A stretch of 51,708 nt of DNA from XYB1-FULL-44-23 sp964441445 (GTDB lineage: Bacteria > Patescibacteriota > Microgenomatia > CAZETR01 > Amesbacteraceae). Below the pieces are notes generated by a model that ran no database searches, had not been told where the DNA came from, and saw only the letters and a list, made by a program, of their open reading frames with translations. The position numbers and the translations under genes were made by a program. The stretch spans positions 1 through 51,708 of the forward strand of contig CAYTYO010000001.1 of NCBI GenBank assembly GCA_964441445.1. The letters are read 5' to 3'. This document shows, in pieces, positions 25,933-35,179 of the stretch. Within the stretch, counting starts at the first letter, position 1; the number at the start of each line of letters is the position of its first letter.

Positions 25933-26055
25933 ATGAAGAAGAGTGAAAAACTGGCAAATTGGATAATCACCGGTTTAATGGCGGCGTTTACACTTTTAAT
26001 CGGGTTAGGTGCCGTTTTTTTAAAAACAATCGGGAAGCTGTGCGGATGCTTTTAA
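25933..26055 (+). CDS. 40-residue single-helix protein with C-terminal Cys pair
   Basis: Read directly: MKKSEKLANWIITGLMAAF then a continuous hydrophobic helix, ending K-L-C-G-C-F. The frame lies in the gap between the divergent T4SS gene prgI and the 1126-residue gene. TAAAAT (25921-25926) lies 6 bases before the ATG, like other leaderless starts in the window. The size and composition fit a small membrane protein, but conservation was not tested. Confidence 0.4.
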   Translation: MKKSEKLANWIITGLMAAFTLLIGLGAVFLKTIGKLCGCF

Positions 26056-26079
26056 CACTAGCCTATAGTTGTTTGGGTG

Positions 26080-26088
26080 TGATAAAAT
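26080..26088 (+). promoter_or_regulatory. Candidate extended -10 upstream of the 1126-residue gene
   Basis: TGATAAAAT (26080-26088), a TGn-extended -10, lies 49 bases before the ATG at 26138. The intervening leader is AT-rich and shows no Shine-Dalgarno sequence. Confidence 0.35.
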
Positions 26089-26137
26089 AGGCAAGTTGTA
26101 TAGTATTATTTATTAATAAGCATAAAAAGCAAATATT

Positions 26138-29100
26138 ATGGGAGAAGGCATGATGTTTAACGATGGTTTTGTGAGAGGGCCAGATACTGGCGGGGGCGGC
26201 GGTGGAACAGTTGATGCGGAACAATCCAGGGTTGATAATCTGGCGAAAGAATATTTGAAAAGGACAGGAAGGCCGTTTAAAGATTATGTCTTGGAAAGAA
26301 TTGAAGGGAAGATACCAACTACGGGAGAACAGAAAGAAAGGAGAAGAGCAGATGATGAATTTAGTTCCTCAATCAGTCCTGAACAACGAGATGTGGTGGA
26401 GAGGGTAGTTGCAGAAGAAAAGGCGGCGCTTCGAGGAGAAAAGGCGATTGAAGGACGATCTCCGATAGTAACGCAGGATGATTGGGAAAAATATACTCGG
26501 CCAGATAAGACTAGTGGAAAAGGAGGATCGGGTGTGATAGTGGCTGTTCAGACAGCAGCTGAAGCTACACCAGAACAGAGAGAAACTGAATTTGACAGGA
26601 GGGTGGCCGAGGAGGTCCAACGGGAGGAGGATGAAGCAAAGCGAGAAGCACGAGATGTTGACTTGGCCAAAGTGGCAAAGAACTTAGCTCAAGCCGCAAA
26701 GATATTTGGACTGGCTTGGGGGGTTGGAGAGGCTTTTGAGGAAGCCACAGAGTTTCTTCGAGAGAAGAGGAAAAATGGAGAGCGCGTGAGTATAAGGCAA
26801 TTTGAGAAATGGAAGAAAGAGAGAGTACAACAGACAAATATACCCAATGCTGTAATATCCCCACCTCCGGAACAATCAGTACTTGAGGAAAAGCTAGGAG
26901 AAAATGAGGAATGGAACAGAGACATGCAAAAGTTGGCCGAATTATGTAGACAGGAAGAACGCGGTGCGCAGTTGCCATCAGAGGAGAAAGAAAAAAAAGT
27001 TTTGCGGGACAGAATAAATGAAATGTGGGATAAATTTAAAGGACCCGATACTGAAATACAGCGGCACGACACATGGAAAGACGCGGTTGCGGGAGTAATT
27101 GATGACATAATCAAACGTGACGCAGATGTAAAGAAGGAGAGGGAAAAGGCTTTAGTTCCTCAGGGGGCTCCAGATAGATACAATCCATTGTCTTTAGCAG
27201 AGGAATATTTAGACCGCACAATTAATGAAATTGTGCGGAAAGGCGAGGATGGGAATCCACCGCCAGATGAGGAAGATTCTATAAAGTTGGATTGGTACAG
27301 GGGAGTAAAAAGGAACGTGCAGGAAGCTGCTTTAAAGGCAGAATTGGCGTTATATAGCGATTTGGGTTTGGAGAACAGACCGGGGTGGGACATTATTGTC
27401 GGGGAAACTAAGAAGTCTTTGGCCAAACTTAAATTGGAAATAGATTACCTAAATTTTGGTGACGGGATAAGAGATAACACTAAGCGGCGACTTGCCGGCT
27501 TGGCGACTCGATATGTTGATTATATACAGACTGAGGGAGATCAGGCTGAGGCATTAAAAAAAGTGAATGAAGATAAACAAAAGGCAGCAGAGCGTGCAGA
27601 AAGAGAGAAAAGCAAACCTGTAGACAAGGGAGCAGAGTCTATAACTAACCCTGAATACTTAAAGAAAGAAGCGTTAAGGGTCTTGGCATTAGTCATGATC
27701 AGGGGGTATGCAGATCCGACAGACATGACGGTTATAAGGGCCGGTCTAAAACATATGGACGCCAGAACGGAGAAACTGGCAACCACCGATTTACAAATAT
27801 TGGAAGATTTAGACGGGATAAATCCATTAGATTCAAAAACATATATCTCCATGAACTGGGACAGGGAGAACCTAATGATGTGTTTAGAAGGAGAGACAAG
27901 AAGAGTCACCCAAAGAAGGATAATTCAATTAATGGGTTTAGATATGGCATACTCCGGCGTAGAAGTGGGTAAAGACTGGGCAAATAAAGTGAATCGACAC
28001 AAGAAACTTGGAGATTTTCTTGACCAATCAGTGTTTCGTAATTATATAAATGAGTTAGGGCAAGAGGTAAGGGTCGATAAAGATATGAAAAATCTGGAGT
28101 TTTGGGAGTTGTCCCCAGGACAATCAGAAACATTTAAGTTTTTGCTGAGGAGACAAGCTGCTATAGATAGTGGGGCAAGTAATGTTGATGAGGCCGCAAA
28201 GGGTGATGATATTAAAAGGGAAGTGGGGGCTGCTATCCAGATATTGAGAAACATGCATATTGGGGATAAGTTGTCGTTCAATCAAGATCATTTAATGGCG
28301 ACTCCGGCGTACTGGTATTTCCATATGTATGGAGCGGCTTTAGACAGAATAGCCAAAGTGCCAATGCATTCCAGGTGGAGGCCATATATGAAGTTTCATA
28401 AAGACCAGTTTCCTGAATACCCAGAACAGAAAAACGATGAGGGTGAAAGTTTAGGATTACCAAAGAAAGAGGTGGCGCCCATGGTGCACAGATTGTTTCC
28501 GGAAGACTGGTTCAACCCAATAGCAGTTGAGAGTTCGTTGTTTGATGAAAAAGGCGCTAGGCAAATGACTTATATTGATTTTTTGCGAGAGGGAGATAAG
28601 GGTAGAGTTCCTCAACCAGGCGAGTTTACGACCACAAAGCAAAAGCTTACAAAACAGTACGGTTTTGCCAATGCCGGGCAAAGACGAGTGTGGGATGTTT
28701 TGTTCGGGGGGAGTGATTATATAGATTTGAAAGTCGGTGCGGGCGAGAGTAATAAATGGAAGGTTGAAGTCGACTTAACTTTTGATCCGAACAAGGCATG
28801 GATGGACGGGCTGGGAACAGCAATAAATGTTACTGCTGGGGATATGGGATTGACAAAAAGATTTGTGGATGCGGATCCATCAACGGAGGCTGGCAGACAG
28901 GAGAGAGAAACAGTTGAAAAGCAAATTCAACAAATCGGGGGTGTTTTGGCGATGGCGGCTGTCGGACTAGGGCTGGAGCGAGACACGTTGAGCATTAAAG
29001 ACTTGTCAGCGTGGGCAGTGGGAGTGTCGCTTGAAGGATTAACGTGGACATTGGCTCCAGATGTAAAAGCAAGGCTGATCTCCGAAGAAACGGCTAAGTG

Positions 29101-29518
29101 GATAAAGTGGCACGGAAAGCCCACCATTAAAGAAGCCGAAATGGTGGTGAGAGGTTGGTTTAGTCAAGTACGTTTGCAACGGGGGGAAAATTGGCAAGAC
29201 TATTATGAAAGGGATTTGAGAGGGGATCTTCCACCGCAAGATGAAGATTTGATCGCAAGATTGCGTTTCAGAGCGAGTGGGCTGGTTGGACTTCAGGAGG
29301 CTATGGAGGTGAAGAAAAGATTAGATTATCGTCGGAGAGATGGCTGGACCAACACTTGGTTTGGAGGAGCAGGCACTTTTAGTGAGCGAGACTGGAGGGA
29401 ACAGAGGTCCAACAATAAATTTATGATAAACGCATTTAAATTGATGGACAATGGCCATCTCTTGAATATTGCAACTACTCTGAACCTGAATATTTACGAG
29501 GCTGGTAAAACTAAGTAG
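26138..29518 (+). CDS. Large soluble protein of unknown function inside the T4SS locus
   Basis: 1126 residues, no signal peptide and no convincing membrane helix. Residues 1-350 are highly charged, with Glu/Lys/Arg-rich stretches suited to coiled coils (about 145-175 and 220-300). Gly-rich GGGGGG follows the start. Residues of about 500-1100 look like an ordered, mostly helical core with many Trp (KEALRVLALVMIRGYADPTDM..., SPGQSETFKFLLRRQAAID...). I recognise no family. It lies on the opposite strand between the VirB4 and VirB6/pilin blocks and is convergent with virB6. A cytoplasmic scaffold or a T4SS substrate are both possible. Confidence 0.6.
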   Translation: MGEGMMFNDGFVRGPDTGGGGGGTVDAEQSRVDNLAKEYLKRTGRPFKDYVLERIEGKIPTTGEQKERRRADDEFSSSISPEQRDVVERVVAEEKAALRGEKAIEGRSPIVTQDDWEKYTRPDKTSGKGGSGVIVAVQTAAEATPEQRETEFDRRVAEEVQREEDEAKREARDVDLAKVAKNLAQAAKIFGLAWGVGEAFEEATEFLREKRKNGERVSIRQFEKWKKERVQQTNIPNAVISPPPEQSVLEEKLGENEEWNRDMQKLAELCRQEERGAQLPSEEKEKKVLRDRINEMWDKFKGPDTEIQRHDTWKDAVAGVIDDIIKRDADVKKEREKALVPQGAPDRYNPLSLAEEYLDRTINEIVRKGEDGNPPPDEEDSIKLDWYRGVKRNVQEAALKAELALYSDLGLENRPGWDIIVGETKKSLAKLKLEIDYLNFGDGIRDNTKRRLAGLATRYVDYIQTEGDQAEALKKVNEDKQKAAERAEREKSKPVDKGAESITNPEYLKKEALRVLALVMIRGYADPTDMTVIRAGLKHMDARTEKLATTDLQILEDLDGINPLDSKTYISMNWDRENLMMCLEGETRRVTQRRIIQLMGLDMAYSGVEVGKDWANKVNRHKKLGDFLDQSVFRNYINELGQEVRVDKDMKNLEFWELSPGQSETFKFLLRRQAAIDSGASNVDEAAKGDDIKREVGAAIQILRNMHIGDKLSFNQDHLMATPAYWYFHMYGAALDRIAKVPMHSRWRPYMKFHKDQFPEYPEQKNDEGESLGLPKKEVAPMVHRLFPEDWFNPIAVESSLFDEKGARQMTYIDFLREGDKGRVPQPGEFTTTKQKLTKQYGFANAGQRRVWDVLFGGSDYIDLKVGAGESNKWKVEVDLTFDPNKAWMDGLGTAINVTAGDMGLTKRFVDADPSTEAGRQERETVEKQIQQIGGVLAMAAVGLGLERDTLSIKDLSAWAVGVSLEGLTWTLAPDVKARLISEETAKWIKWHGKPTIKEAEMVVRGWFSQVRLQRGENWQDYYERDLRGDLPPQDEDLIARLRFRASGLVGLQEAMEVKKRLDYRRRDGWTNTWFGGAGTFSERDWREQRSNNKFMINAFKLMDNGHLLNIATTLNLNIYEAGKTK

Positions 29519-29527
29519 TGCTTTTTG

Positions 29528-31321
29528 TTAAGTGTCGGCGCCACCTGGTGTTGGGTTACTTGCTCCACCACTACCTAGGGTTCTTTTCGGCCTGGCCCCT
29601 TGACCACCAAGAGATGTATATCTATCATCAAGAGCTTTGTTTATAGATTCTCCGGCTTTTTGTCCGGCGGAGGTAAACTGACCGATAGTGTCCTTGACGG
29701 TATTTTCGATAAAGTTGCTGGGGTCATCAGATTTACAGAACATGTTCTTGATAGATGATACTATATTCGGAACCATAGACATAAAGCCGACGTAAATAAG
29801 GTATTGGAGGAAGAAGTTCCTTGGATATCCATTTTGGAAAATGGGAAGATCAAATCCAGAGCGAATATGGGGGCCGCCGGGAACGTTTTCAAAGCCGGCG
29901 AGAGTGACGTTGTCAAAAAGAAGTGAGATGAAGATAGAGAGAACAGCGTAGGAAACAAAGACAGAAGCGTTACCAATGATACACATAATCCATTTTTTAA
30001 ATCCACCCGTGGAAGTGGGGAGAATGTCCATAATAATCATAATCGGCCCGGCGATGGTCAATAAAATAAGAGATAGATACGCCACTATAAGTTGGCCGAT
30101 AATACGAGCCCAGAGGTAAACTGACCACATGAAGAAACCCATTATGATGCCCAATAGAGGGGCAACAACAGAAGCTGCACCTATTGTGACCCAGGCAGCA
30201 GCAATTGTGAGAACGATCGTAACAATTAATAGAATAATTGCGACCACTATGTACCAAAGTAAAAATCTGCCGACGAAGCTGAACGGTCCGGTCATGTCGG
30301 TGACGGCTGCATTGAGGTCATTTATCATAGTAAACCCGGTAACACCCTGAGCAAAGGAGATAAAGCCAAGCACAGCAACTATTACGACGTAAATCATGTC
30401 GATGACAAACCCGACGATGGCAAAAGAAAAGGTGACTAAAATAAGTGAAAGGACGAGGCGGGGAATGACCATTTGAATATTGACTGAAGCCTGAGCAGAT
30501 ATTTTTGTCCTAAATATTGTCATGAACCCAGCAACCACGAGAAGCACAACGCCAATAAGATAGGCAACGTTACGGGTGGCTATCCACAATCCACGGACGG
30601 TACCCATTCCCAGCTTCTCATAGCCTAACCCTTGGGCATAAGCCGGGGAAGCGATATCAAGTTTGCTGGCCATAAATTTCACTTCATCTACACCAGAGGC
30701 AATTTTGTCGGTAAAAATCCAACCTGGAATCTGGGCCATAACTGAGTATGTCTGCCCTATGAAACCATATTTAGGAAGAACACTGGGGATAATTGATGCC
30801 GTACCAAAACTGTTAACGGTTTCACCAGCTTCATTGATAGCATCAATAATTTCCGATATCATCTGGAACAACTCAAGGACATCATTGGCTCGAAGCGGCG
30901 GGAACAACATAACGACAAATGAGTTAAATATCCACTTAACCTGCGCATAGGTATATCTTTCGCCAAAAATTTCATCAGGGTTAGAGTCGTCAAACACCAG
31001 GCGGGCAAATTGTCTGGGGTCAGGGTCGTACCAAGGTTGCGGAGGAGGGGTGGAAAAAGCCACGCGGGCAATTTGATACACAACGGCTTCACAAAGGCTG
31101 ATATTGCCATCAAAGACAGTGTTGGTAATTAATCCCCCAAAAACGGAGCAGGTATATCGAGCTCCGGGCGGATCCCCAGGAGGGGAACCACTACAGTAAG
31201 GTTCTTCAGCGTTGGGGGGACACTGAGCCTGGACCGATTGAAGGGGTTTGACAAGAATGGACGAGAAAACGGTAACGAAAGTGAGCAAAAAAAGGAAGGC
31301 GGTTTTAGCAAACTTTTTCAT
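29528..31321 (-). CDS. VirB6/TrbL-like polytopic T4SS membrane protein
   Basis: 597 residues. A signal peptide (about 1-33, ending VQAQ) is followed by a roughly 200-residue exterior region with several Cys and Pro. Then come about seven membrane helices (VAYLIGVVLLVVAGFMTIF, LVLSLILVTFSFAIVGFVIDMIY, the block from VVAIILLIVTIVLTIAAAW to GIIMGFFMW, and others). The C-terminal 70 residues are a polar Gly/Ser tail. This is the layout of VirB6/TrbL proteins that form the inner-membrane channel. It is the last gene of the minus-strand pilin block and has its own possible promoter. Confidence 0.75.
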   Translation of the reverse strand: MKKFAKTAFLFLLTFVTVFSSILVKPLQSVQAQCPPNAEEPYCSGSPPGDPPGARYTCSVFGGLITNTVFDGNISLCEAVVYQIARVAFSTPPPQPWYDPDPRQFARLVFDDSNPDEIFGERYTYAQVKWIFNSFVVMLFPPLRANDVLELFQMISEIIDAINEAGETVNSFGTASIIPSVLPKYGFIGQTYSVMAQIPGWIFTDKIASGVDEVKFMASKLDIASPAYAQGLGYEKLGMGTVRGLWIATRNVAYLIGVVLLVVAGFMTIFRTKISAQASVNIQMVIPRLVLSLILVTFSFAIVGFVIDMIYVVIVAVLGFISFAQGVTGFTMINDLNAAVTDMTGPFSFVGRFLLWYIVVAIILLIVTIVLTIAAAWVTIGAASVVAPLLGIIMGFFMWSVYLWARIIGQLIVAYLSLILLTIAGPIMIIMDILPTSTGGFKKWIMCIIGNASVFVSYAVLSIFISLLFDNVTLAGFENVPGGPHIRSGFDLPIFQNGYPRNFFLQYLIYVGFMSMVPNIVSSIKNMFCKSDDPSNFIENTVKDTIGQFTSAGQKAGESINKALDDRYTSLGGQGARPKRTLGSGGASNPTPGGADT

Positions 31322-31328
31322 TTTGATA

Positions 31329-31334
31329 TTTATA
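31329..31334 (-). promoter_or_regulatory. -10 element before virB6-like gene
   Basis: TATAAA on the minus strand (31334-31329), 7 bases upstream of the ATG at 31321. Leaderless spacing again, in the 55-base gap behind the 1111-residue gene. No clear -35 box. Confidence 0.4.
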
Positions 31335-31376
31335 CTTTAGTGCAACGGGTGTTAATAGGCAATATTGATTAGCTAG

Positions 31377-34300
31377 TTATGGAAAAGGAAAAGCGCAGCT
31401 GCCGCCGATCCAACCCCATTTTTGGATAAGGCCGTTAGCATAAACATCTGAAGCGGCAGTGGGGATACAAGAGTTTCCAACTAAAAACATGGCAGCAAAG
31501 ACCCTTGCCCCTCCATAGGTACTGATTGCGGAGGCACACATGGAACGGTAAGCATTTACTGTTTGAAGGAAGCCGGTTATTTGCTGATCGAAGTTGTTGG
31601 GCGTGCTATACGGGCCGACATGAATACCGAAATCTTCGACCGGTGTTGCCCATAAGTAATTGCTGGAGTCTGACTCGTTGAGCCAGATTAGTAGAGCCAG
31701 ACCCGGATTAACACCAGCTTCTCCGGCGCGAAAGACAACGTCGTTGTAACACAAAGCGGCGTGAGTTCCTTCTGGCATTGAGGTCCAATCTTCAGCAATA
31801 CGAATATAGTTGTCACGGTTAACACAGGCCGCGTTTTGTTCACCGATGGAGACGTTGCAATTTATACCTGCCGCGGATTGAGAAGCTGATCCGGTTGTCC
31901 AACCAACAAACCCGCGAGGACGCAGTAGACGTTGAAGATTAAGATTATCCGGGTTAGGCAAACCCAGAATATTATCAGCAAGACTGCCAACATGAGGGAA
32001 GTAGAGAGCACCACTTCCGCCTTCGCCCGCGGTATAAGAGGTATTGTCCAGATCATTTGTGGCGGCGGTGTAGGTCGAGACTGATGTGGCAGGAACGGTA
32101 TTTTCTCGACCCGATTTGAGGCTCCAAGAACTGGAAGCGGAGAGGGGGAGTTTGGGTAACCAGCGCTTGAGGAGCGACTGTGGATTGGTGACTAGCAAGT
32201 CATAAACTTTTTCAATAAGGGGAGTTTCAGTAAAAGGGTGGACACGAGCGGCCGAGCGCAGGTCAATAGTCGGCCAGCTGGGACAACTGCCCAAGGTATG
32301 TGGTTCCCAAGCACAGTATGGCTGTTGAGCGTTGCAATCAGTTTCGTTTCCGATAGCAGAACAGACAGTAGCATAGTTAGGGTCAGTAAAGGTACAGGTA
32401 AAAACTCCGGGTGGGCAAGTACCCCAACAACAATCACCGGTACCTATGCCATCACATTCATTTCCCTCCTCTACACACGAACCCCGATCGCGACAATTGC
32501 CCCGGGGCGGGTTGCAATTGCAATCAATAACCAATTGCGGAGTATATTGAAAGAGTTGGTAATAGGTGAGGGTGGCATTCACTTCTTGGCCGATAAGACT
32601 ATCAGCTTCATTGGTACGAGTGTCGTCGATGTCACATAAGGCATCTAACGGAACATATAATGGGGTAGGTGCTGGCTGGCCTTCCCGAACCGAGGTGTTG
32701 CGGATTAGGTGGCCTTCGGAATAAATGCGAAGATAACCGATTTGCCCCGCCACATCCTGAGCATTGTAAACCGGAACGCCGGGATTACGATCGTCTTCTC
32801 CCTGGACGATAGTACTGTCTGCGATTCCCTGATGTTCGGTAATTCTTTGTGAAACTAAATCGGGATCGTCGTATGAAAGTCCAGACCGATATTCAATGGG
32901 GATACCAGTGGGGCGGCGTGTTGGTGCGGGCGATACGGAGCTTGTGGGAATACACCAGTGCGGATTACTATTGGCGCAATCTTGTGGAGATCCAGAGTGG
33001 ACAGTACAAGCGTCATATGAAGTGTAACCCGGGCCACAGTTAGTAGCGTTAGGGTTTACGCTGCAAACAGATGTGCTGGTTTGGTATACACAGTCGAAGG
33101 TGTTCGATGGCGGAACAGCTGTGGGAGTTGGCCCGGTAGGAATACACCAATGGGGATTGCTATTGGAACAGTCGAGAGCGGAGGATGAATGAGGAGAACA
33201 AGCATCATATGTGGTGTATCCGGGTCCACAATTATTGGTGACGGGATTCACGGAACAAGAGTAAGTACTGGGGTTATATATACAACCAAAAGTATTAAAA
33301 GACTGAGATGGTATGGGCGTGGTGGGGATGCCAACGGGGGTGTGGAGGGCGTTAGCTAAACTGGATAAGGCTATTGCGGCACGAAGATGAGGAAAATATA
33401 GTCGGGAATCTGACCCGGTATTAATAGTTAAGCTCATGGAAAGGATTTGGCCGTTTATATCTGTTGGCTGCAGAGAGGGGATAAGACTAACAGTAAATTC
33501 GCCGGTAGTGTCTTCGAGCGAAGAAAACGGAACATAACGCATAATCCAATCGTCATTTTCGTCGACCGAATTTAAACGACGACGGGTGTTACTGGTAGCG
33601 CAGGACTCAGCTAAGTCGGTACGAAAAGCTTCAATAACTTGGCCGAGCCGGGCCAGATTAGACTGGCCAAGTTCAATAAAAGTGGAAAAGACATCGACAG
33701 ACCTGTTAATACCAATTTGGGCAAATACCAGAGCGACATTTGCTGCGGTAAAGTCGTCTTCGGGGAGGAAAGCCGATCTGATCAGGGCGCGGCCGACCAT
33801 CCAGAGACGGGAAATATCGTGTTCGGCTAAATCAAAAATTAAATTTGCCATAGCCAAGGGGCTAGTGACAAGAGCGTTAAAAAAGAAGCGAATAACTTCC
33901 CTGAGTGCGTTGATAATATACGCGGCGTCTATGTTTCTTTGACAAGCTACTAAATAGTTGTGATACATAGATCCCGGTCCCGTTTCAGCCATGGTAACTT
34001 TGAGCGGATCACGGAATTCTTTTGGATATAGCTTGTTAAGCGGTCCAGAAAAGGTGGTGATTTGTTTCCGGTCATCATTTTCATAATGAATGAGAGGTTG
34101 CTGACTAGATTGATAAACAGTGCCGTTTAAATACCAACTGAGGTAGCCGTTTACTTTGTCGGCGTCGACCAGCTCATCCTGAGTGTTGCCGGAGAACGGT
34201 AATTCAACTGAGGACAAATCAAAATGAGTGTTCCAGGTAATCCTCTGAACAAAACAAACAGCGTTGTGGTCATTTGAACAACGGAAATAATCTGTTCTAC

Positions 34301-34712
34301 CATCGGCGTCAAGTTGTTGACGGATTTCAGCGTCAGCGAGGGGGTTTGCGGGCATGATATCCATATTGCAGATATTCATTACATCATCCGCCGGAGTGGT
34401 GCCAACGACGTTTAATGATTTGGCACATTTATAAGTGATGTATTTATTTTCCGGGTCAACGGAGAGGGGGGCTTCAGGATCTTTTTTAGGGATTAACGGA
34501 TCACACGGGTTGCCAGGATATGGGCGAAGTGGGTGAAATTCACTTCCACCGCCAGTGGTGGAAGCACAGGGAAAATTGAAGGGGTGCGGCCAAGGGGGTT
34601 GAACGTAGCTTTGGTAAGAACGAGAACTAGCTGCGGTGGGAGTTTGGGCTTGGACAAAGGAAGGAAAAAAGAGAAGAATCAGGGTAAAAAATACAGAAAA
34701 AAAAGTGGGCAT
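31377..34712 (-). CDS. Large exported Cys-rich T4SS protein with lysozyme-like C-terminal domain
   Basis: 1111 residues. A signal peptide (1-22, ending VQA-Q) leads to an exterior protein. Residues of about 255-345 are helical and partly hydrophobic. Two tandem six-Cys modules lie at about 470-525 and 535-590, and a second Cys-rich stretch (CNCNPPRGNCRDRGSC... to DCNAQQPYCAWE) at about 730-800. The C-terminus has VNPGLALLIWLNESDSSNY with Glu1013, then VEDFGIHVG and NNFDQQITGFLQTVNAYRSMC, which looks like a lysozyme/lytic transglycosylase fold with the catalytic Glu after a helix. A wall-opening and surface-exposed role is inferred. No known full-length homologue comes to mind. Confidence 0.65.
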   Translation of the reverse strand: MPTFFSVFFTLILLFFPSFVQAQTPTAASSRSYQSYVQPPWPHPFNFPCASTTGGGSEFHPLRPYPGNPCDPLIPKKDPEAPLSVDPENKYITYKCAKSLNVVGTTPADDVMNICNMDIMPANPLADAEIRQQLDADGRTDYFRCSNDHNAVCFVQRITWNTHFDLSSVELPFSGNTQDELVDADKVNGYLSWYLNGTVYQSSQQPLIHYENDDRKQITTFSGPLNKLYPKEFRDPLKVTMAETGPGSMYHNYLVACQRNIDAAYIINALREVIRFFFNALVTSPLAMANLIFDLAEHDISRLWMVGRALIRSAFLPEDDFTAANVALVFAQIGINRSVDVFSTFIELGQSNLARLGQVIEAFRTDLAESCATSNTRRRLNSVDENDDWIMRYVPFSSLEDTTGEFTVSLIPSLQPTDINGQILSMSLTINTGSDSRLYFPHLRAAIALSSLANALHTPVGIPTTPIPSQSFNTFGCIYNPSTYSCSVNPVTNNCGPGYTTYDACSPHSSSALDCSNSNPHWCIPTGPTPTAVPPSNTFDCVYQTSTSVCSVNPNATNCGPGYTSYDACTVHSGSPQDCANSNPHWCIPTSSVSPAPTRRPTGIPIEYRSGLSYDDPDLVSQRITEHQGIADSTIVQGEDDRNPGVPVYNAQDVAGQIGYLRIYSEGHLIRNTSVREGQPAPTPLYVPLDALCDIDDTRTNEADSLIGQEVNATLTYYQLFQYTPQLVIDCNCNPPRGNCRDRGSCVEEGNECDGIGTGDCCWGTCPPGVFTCTFTDPNYATVCSAIGNETDCNAQQPYCAWEPHTLGSCPSWPTIDLRSAARVHPFTETPLIEKVYDLLVTNPQSLLKRWLPKLPLSASSSWSLKSGRENTVPATSVSTYTAATNDLDNTSYTAGEGGSGALYFPHVGSLADNILGLPNPDNLNLQRLLRPRGFVGWTTGSASQSAAGINCNVSIGEQNAACVNRDNYIRIAEDWTSMPEGTHAALCYNDVVFRAGEAGVNPGLALLIWLNESDSSNYLWATPVEDFGIHVGPYSTPNNFDQQITGFLQTVNAYRSMCASAISTYGGARVFAAMFLVGNSCIPTAASDVYANGLIQKWGWIGGSCAFPFP
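32945..33305 (-). repeat. Tandem repeat encoding two six-Cys modules
   Basis: Two units of roughly 165 bases (about 33305-33139 and 33109-32945) encode closely similar modules: NTF-x-C-x-Y...CSVNP...NCGPGYT-x-YDAC...DC-x-NSNPHWCIPT. The DNA is similar but not identical, pointing to a duplication followed by divergence. Confidence 0.7.
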
Positions 34713-34718
34713 GGAATC

Positions 34719-34727
34719 ATTGTAGCA
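34719..34727 (-). promoter_or_regulatory. Extended -10 promoter of the 1111-residue gene, leaderless
   Basis: On the minus strand TGCTACAAT (34727-34719), then six bases (GATTCC) to the ATG at 34712. It lies in the 24-base gap behind VirB2-like gene 1, so this gene can be transcribed apart from the pilins. Confidence 0.55.
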
Positions 34728-34736
34728 GAGGATAAA

Positions 34737-35105
34737 TTATATACATGCTCCTGCCTGGCGATTGATACAGATATCAAATACAGTGACATTGATCCCCAAG
34801 AATGTGCCGATTAAGCCAAGAATAACCCAGGCGGAGAGAGAAATGATTAAACCACCCAGGGCATAGGTGAGTGTTTGCTGTGCTAATGTGGTGGCTTGTT
34901 TATCGGCACCTGCTGATAAGTAACGGTAACCGCCATAAAGCAGCATGCCGAGCGAAGCTAAGGAAATAAGCGGAATTATGATACGAAGAAGGTTAGAAAA
35001 TATCGCATTCAAATCCTCGATTTCTGCAGGAGGGGCATCGTTTTGGGCGTGGGCGGAGTTGGCTAATAAAAAAAAGAAGGTAAATATATACGAGAAAATA
35101 GACAT
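34737..35105 (-). CDS. VirB2/TrbC-like pilin-like protein, copy 1
   Basis: 122 residues. Signal peptide (about 1-21, NSAHAQ), a helix ending GMLLYGGYRYL, the polar loop SAGADKQATTLAQQT, a second helix (LGGLIISLSAWVILGLIG), and a short tail with two Cys (DICINRQAGACI). It is the most divergent copy in the loop: the usual GGDK reads GADK and the Lys/Arg run is absent. It lies after the terminator that follows copy 2, so it needs read-through or its own weak promoter (TAATAT about 12 bases before the ATG). Confidence 0.72.
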   Translation of the reverse strand: MSIFSYIFTFFFLLANSAHAQNDAPPAEIEDLNAIFSNLLRIIIPLISLASLGMLLYGGYRYLSAGADKQATTLAQQTLTYALGGLIISLSAWVILGLIGTFLGINVTVFDICINRQAGACI

Positions 35106-35130
35106 GGTGTTGATTTGATATTAGTTTAAT

Positions 35131-35161
35131 AAAACAATCCCGGCAAGAGCCGGGATTGTTT
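35131..35161 (-). terminator. Strong intrinsic terminator behind VirB2-like copy 2
   Basis: A 12-bp perfect stem, AACAATCCCGGC / GCCGGGATTGTT (35133-35144 and 35149-35160) with a four-base loop. On the minus strand it is followed by TTTTATT. It separates copy 2 from copy 1 in the pilin array. Confidence 0.75.
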
Positions 35162-35179
35162 GTCGATCGGACTTGACGG

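Noticed and set aside
26369..29239. Minus-strand frames across the 1126-residue gene
   Set aside because: Low-complexity antisense translations of a long continuous plus-strand gene with ordinary composition; treated as shadows.
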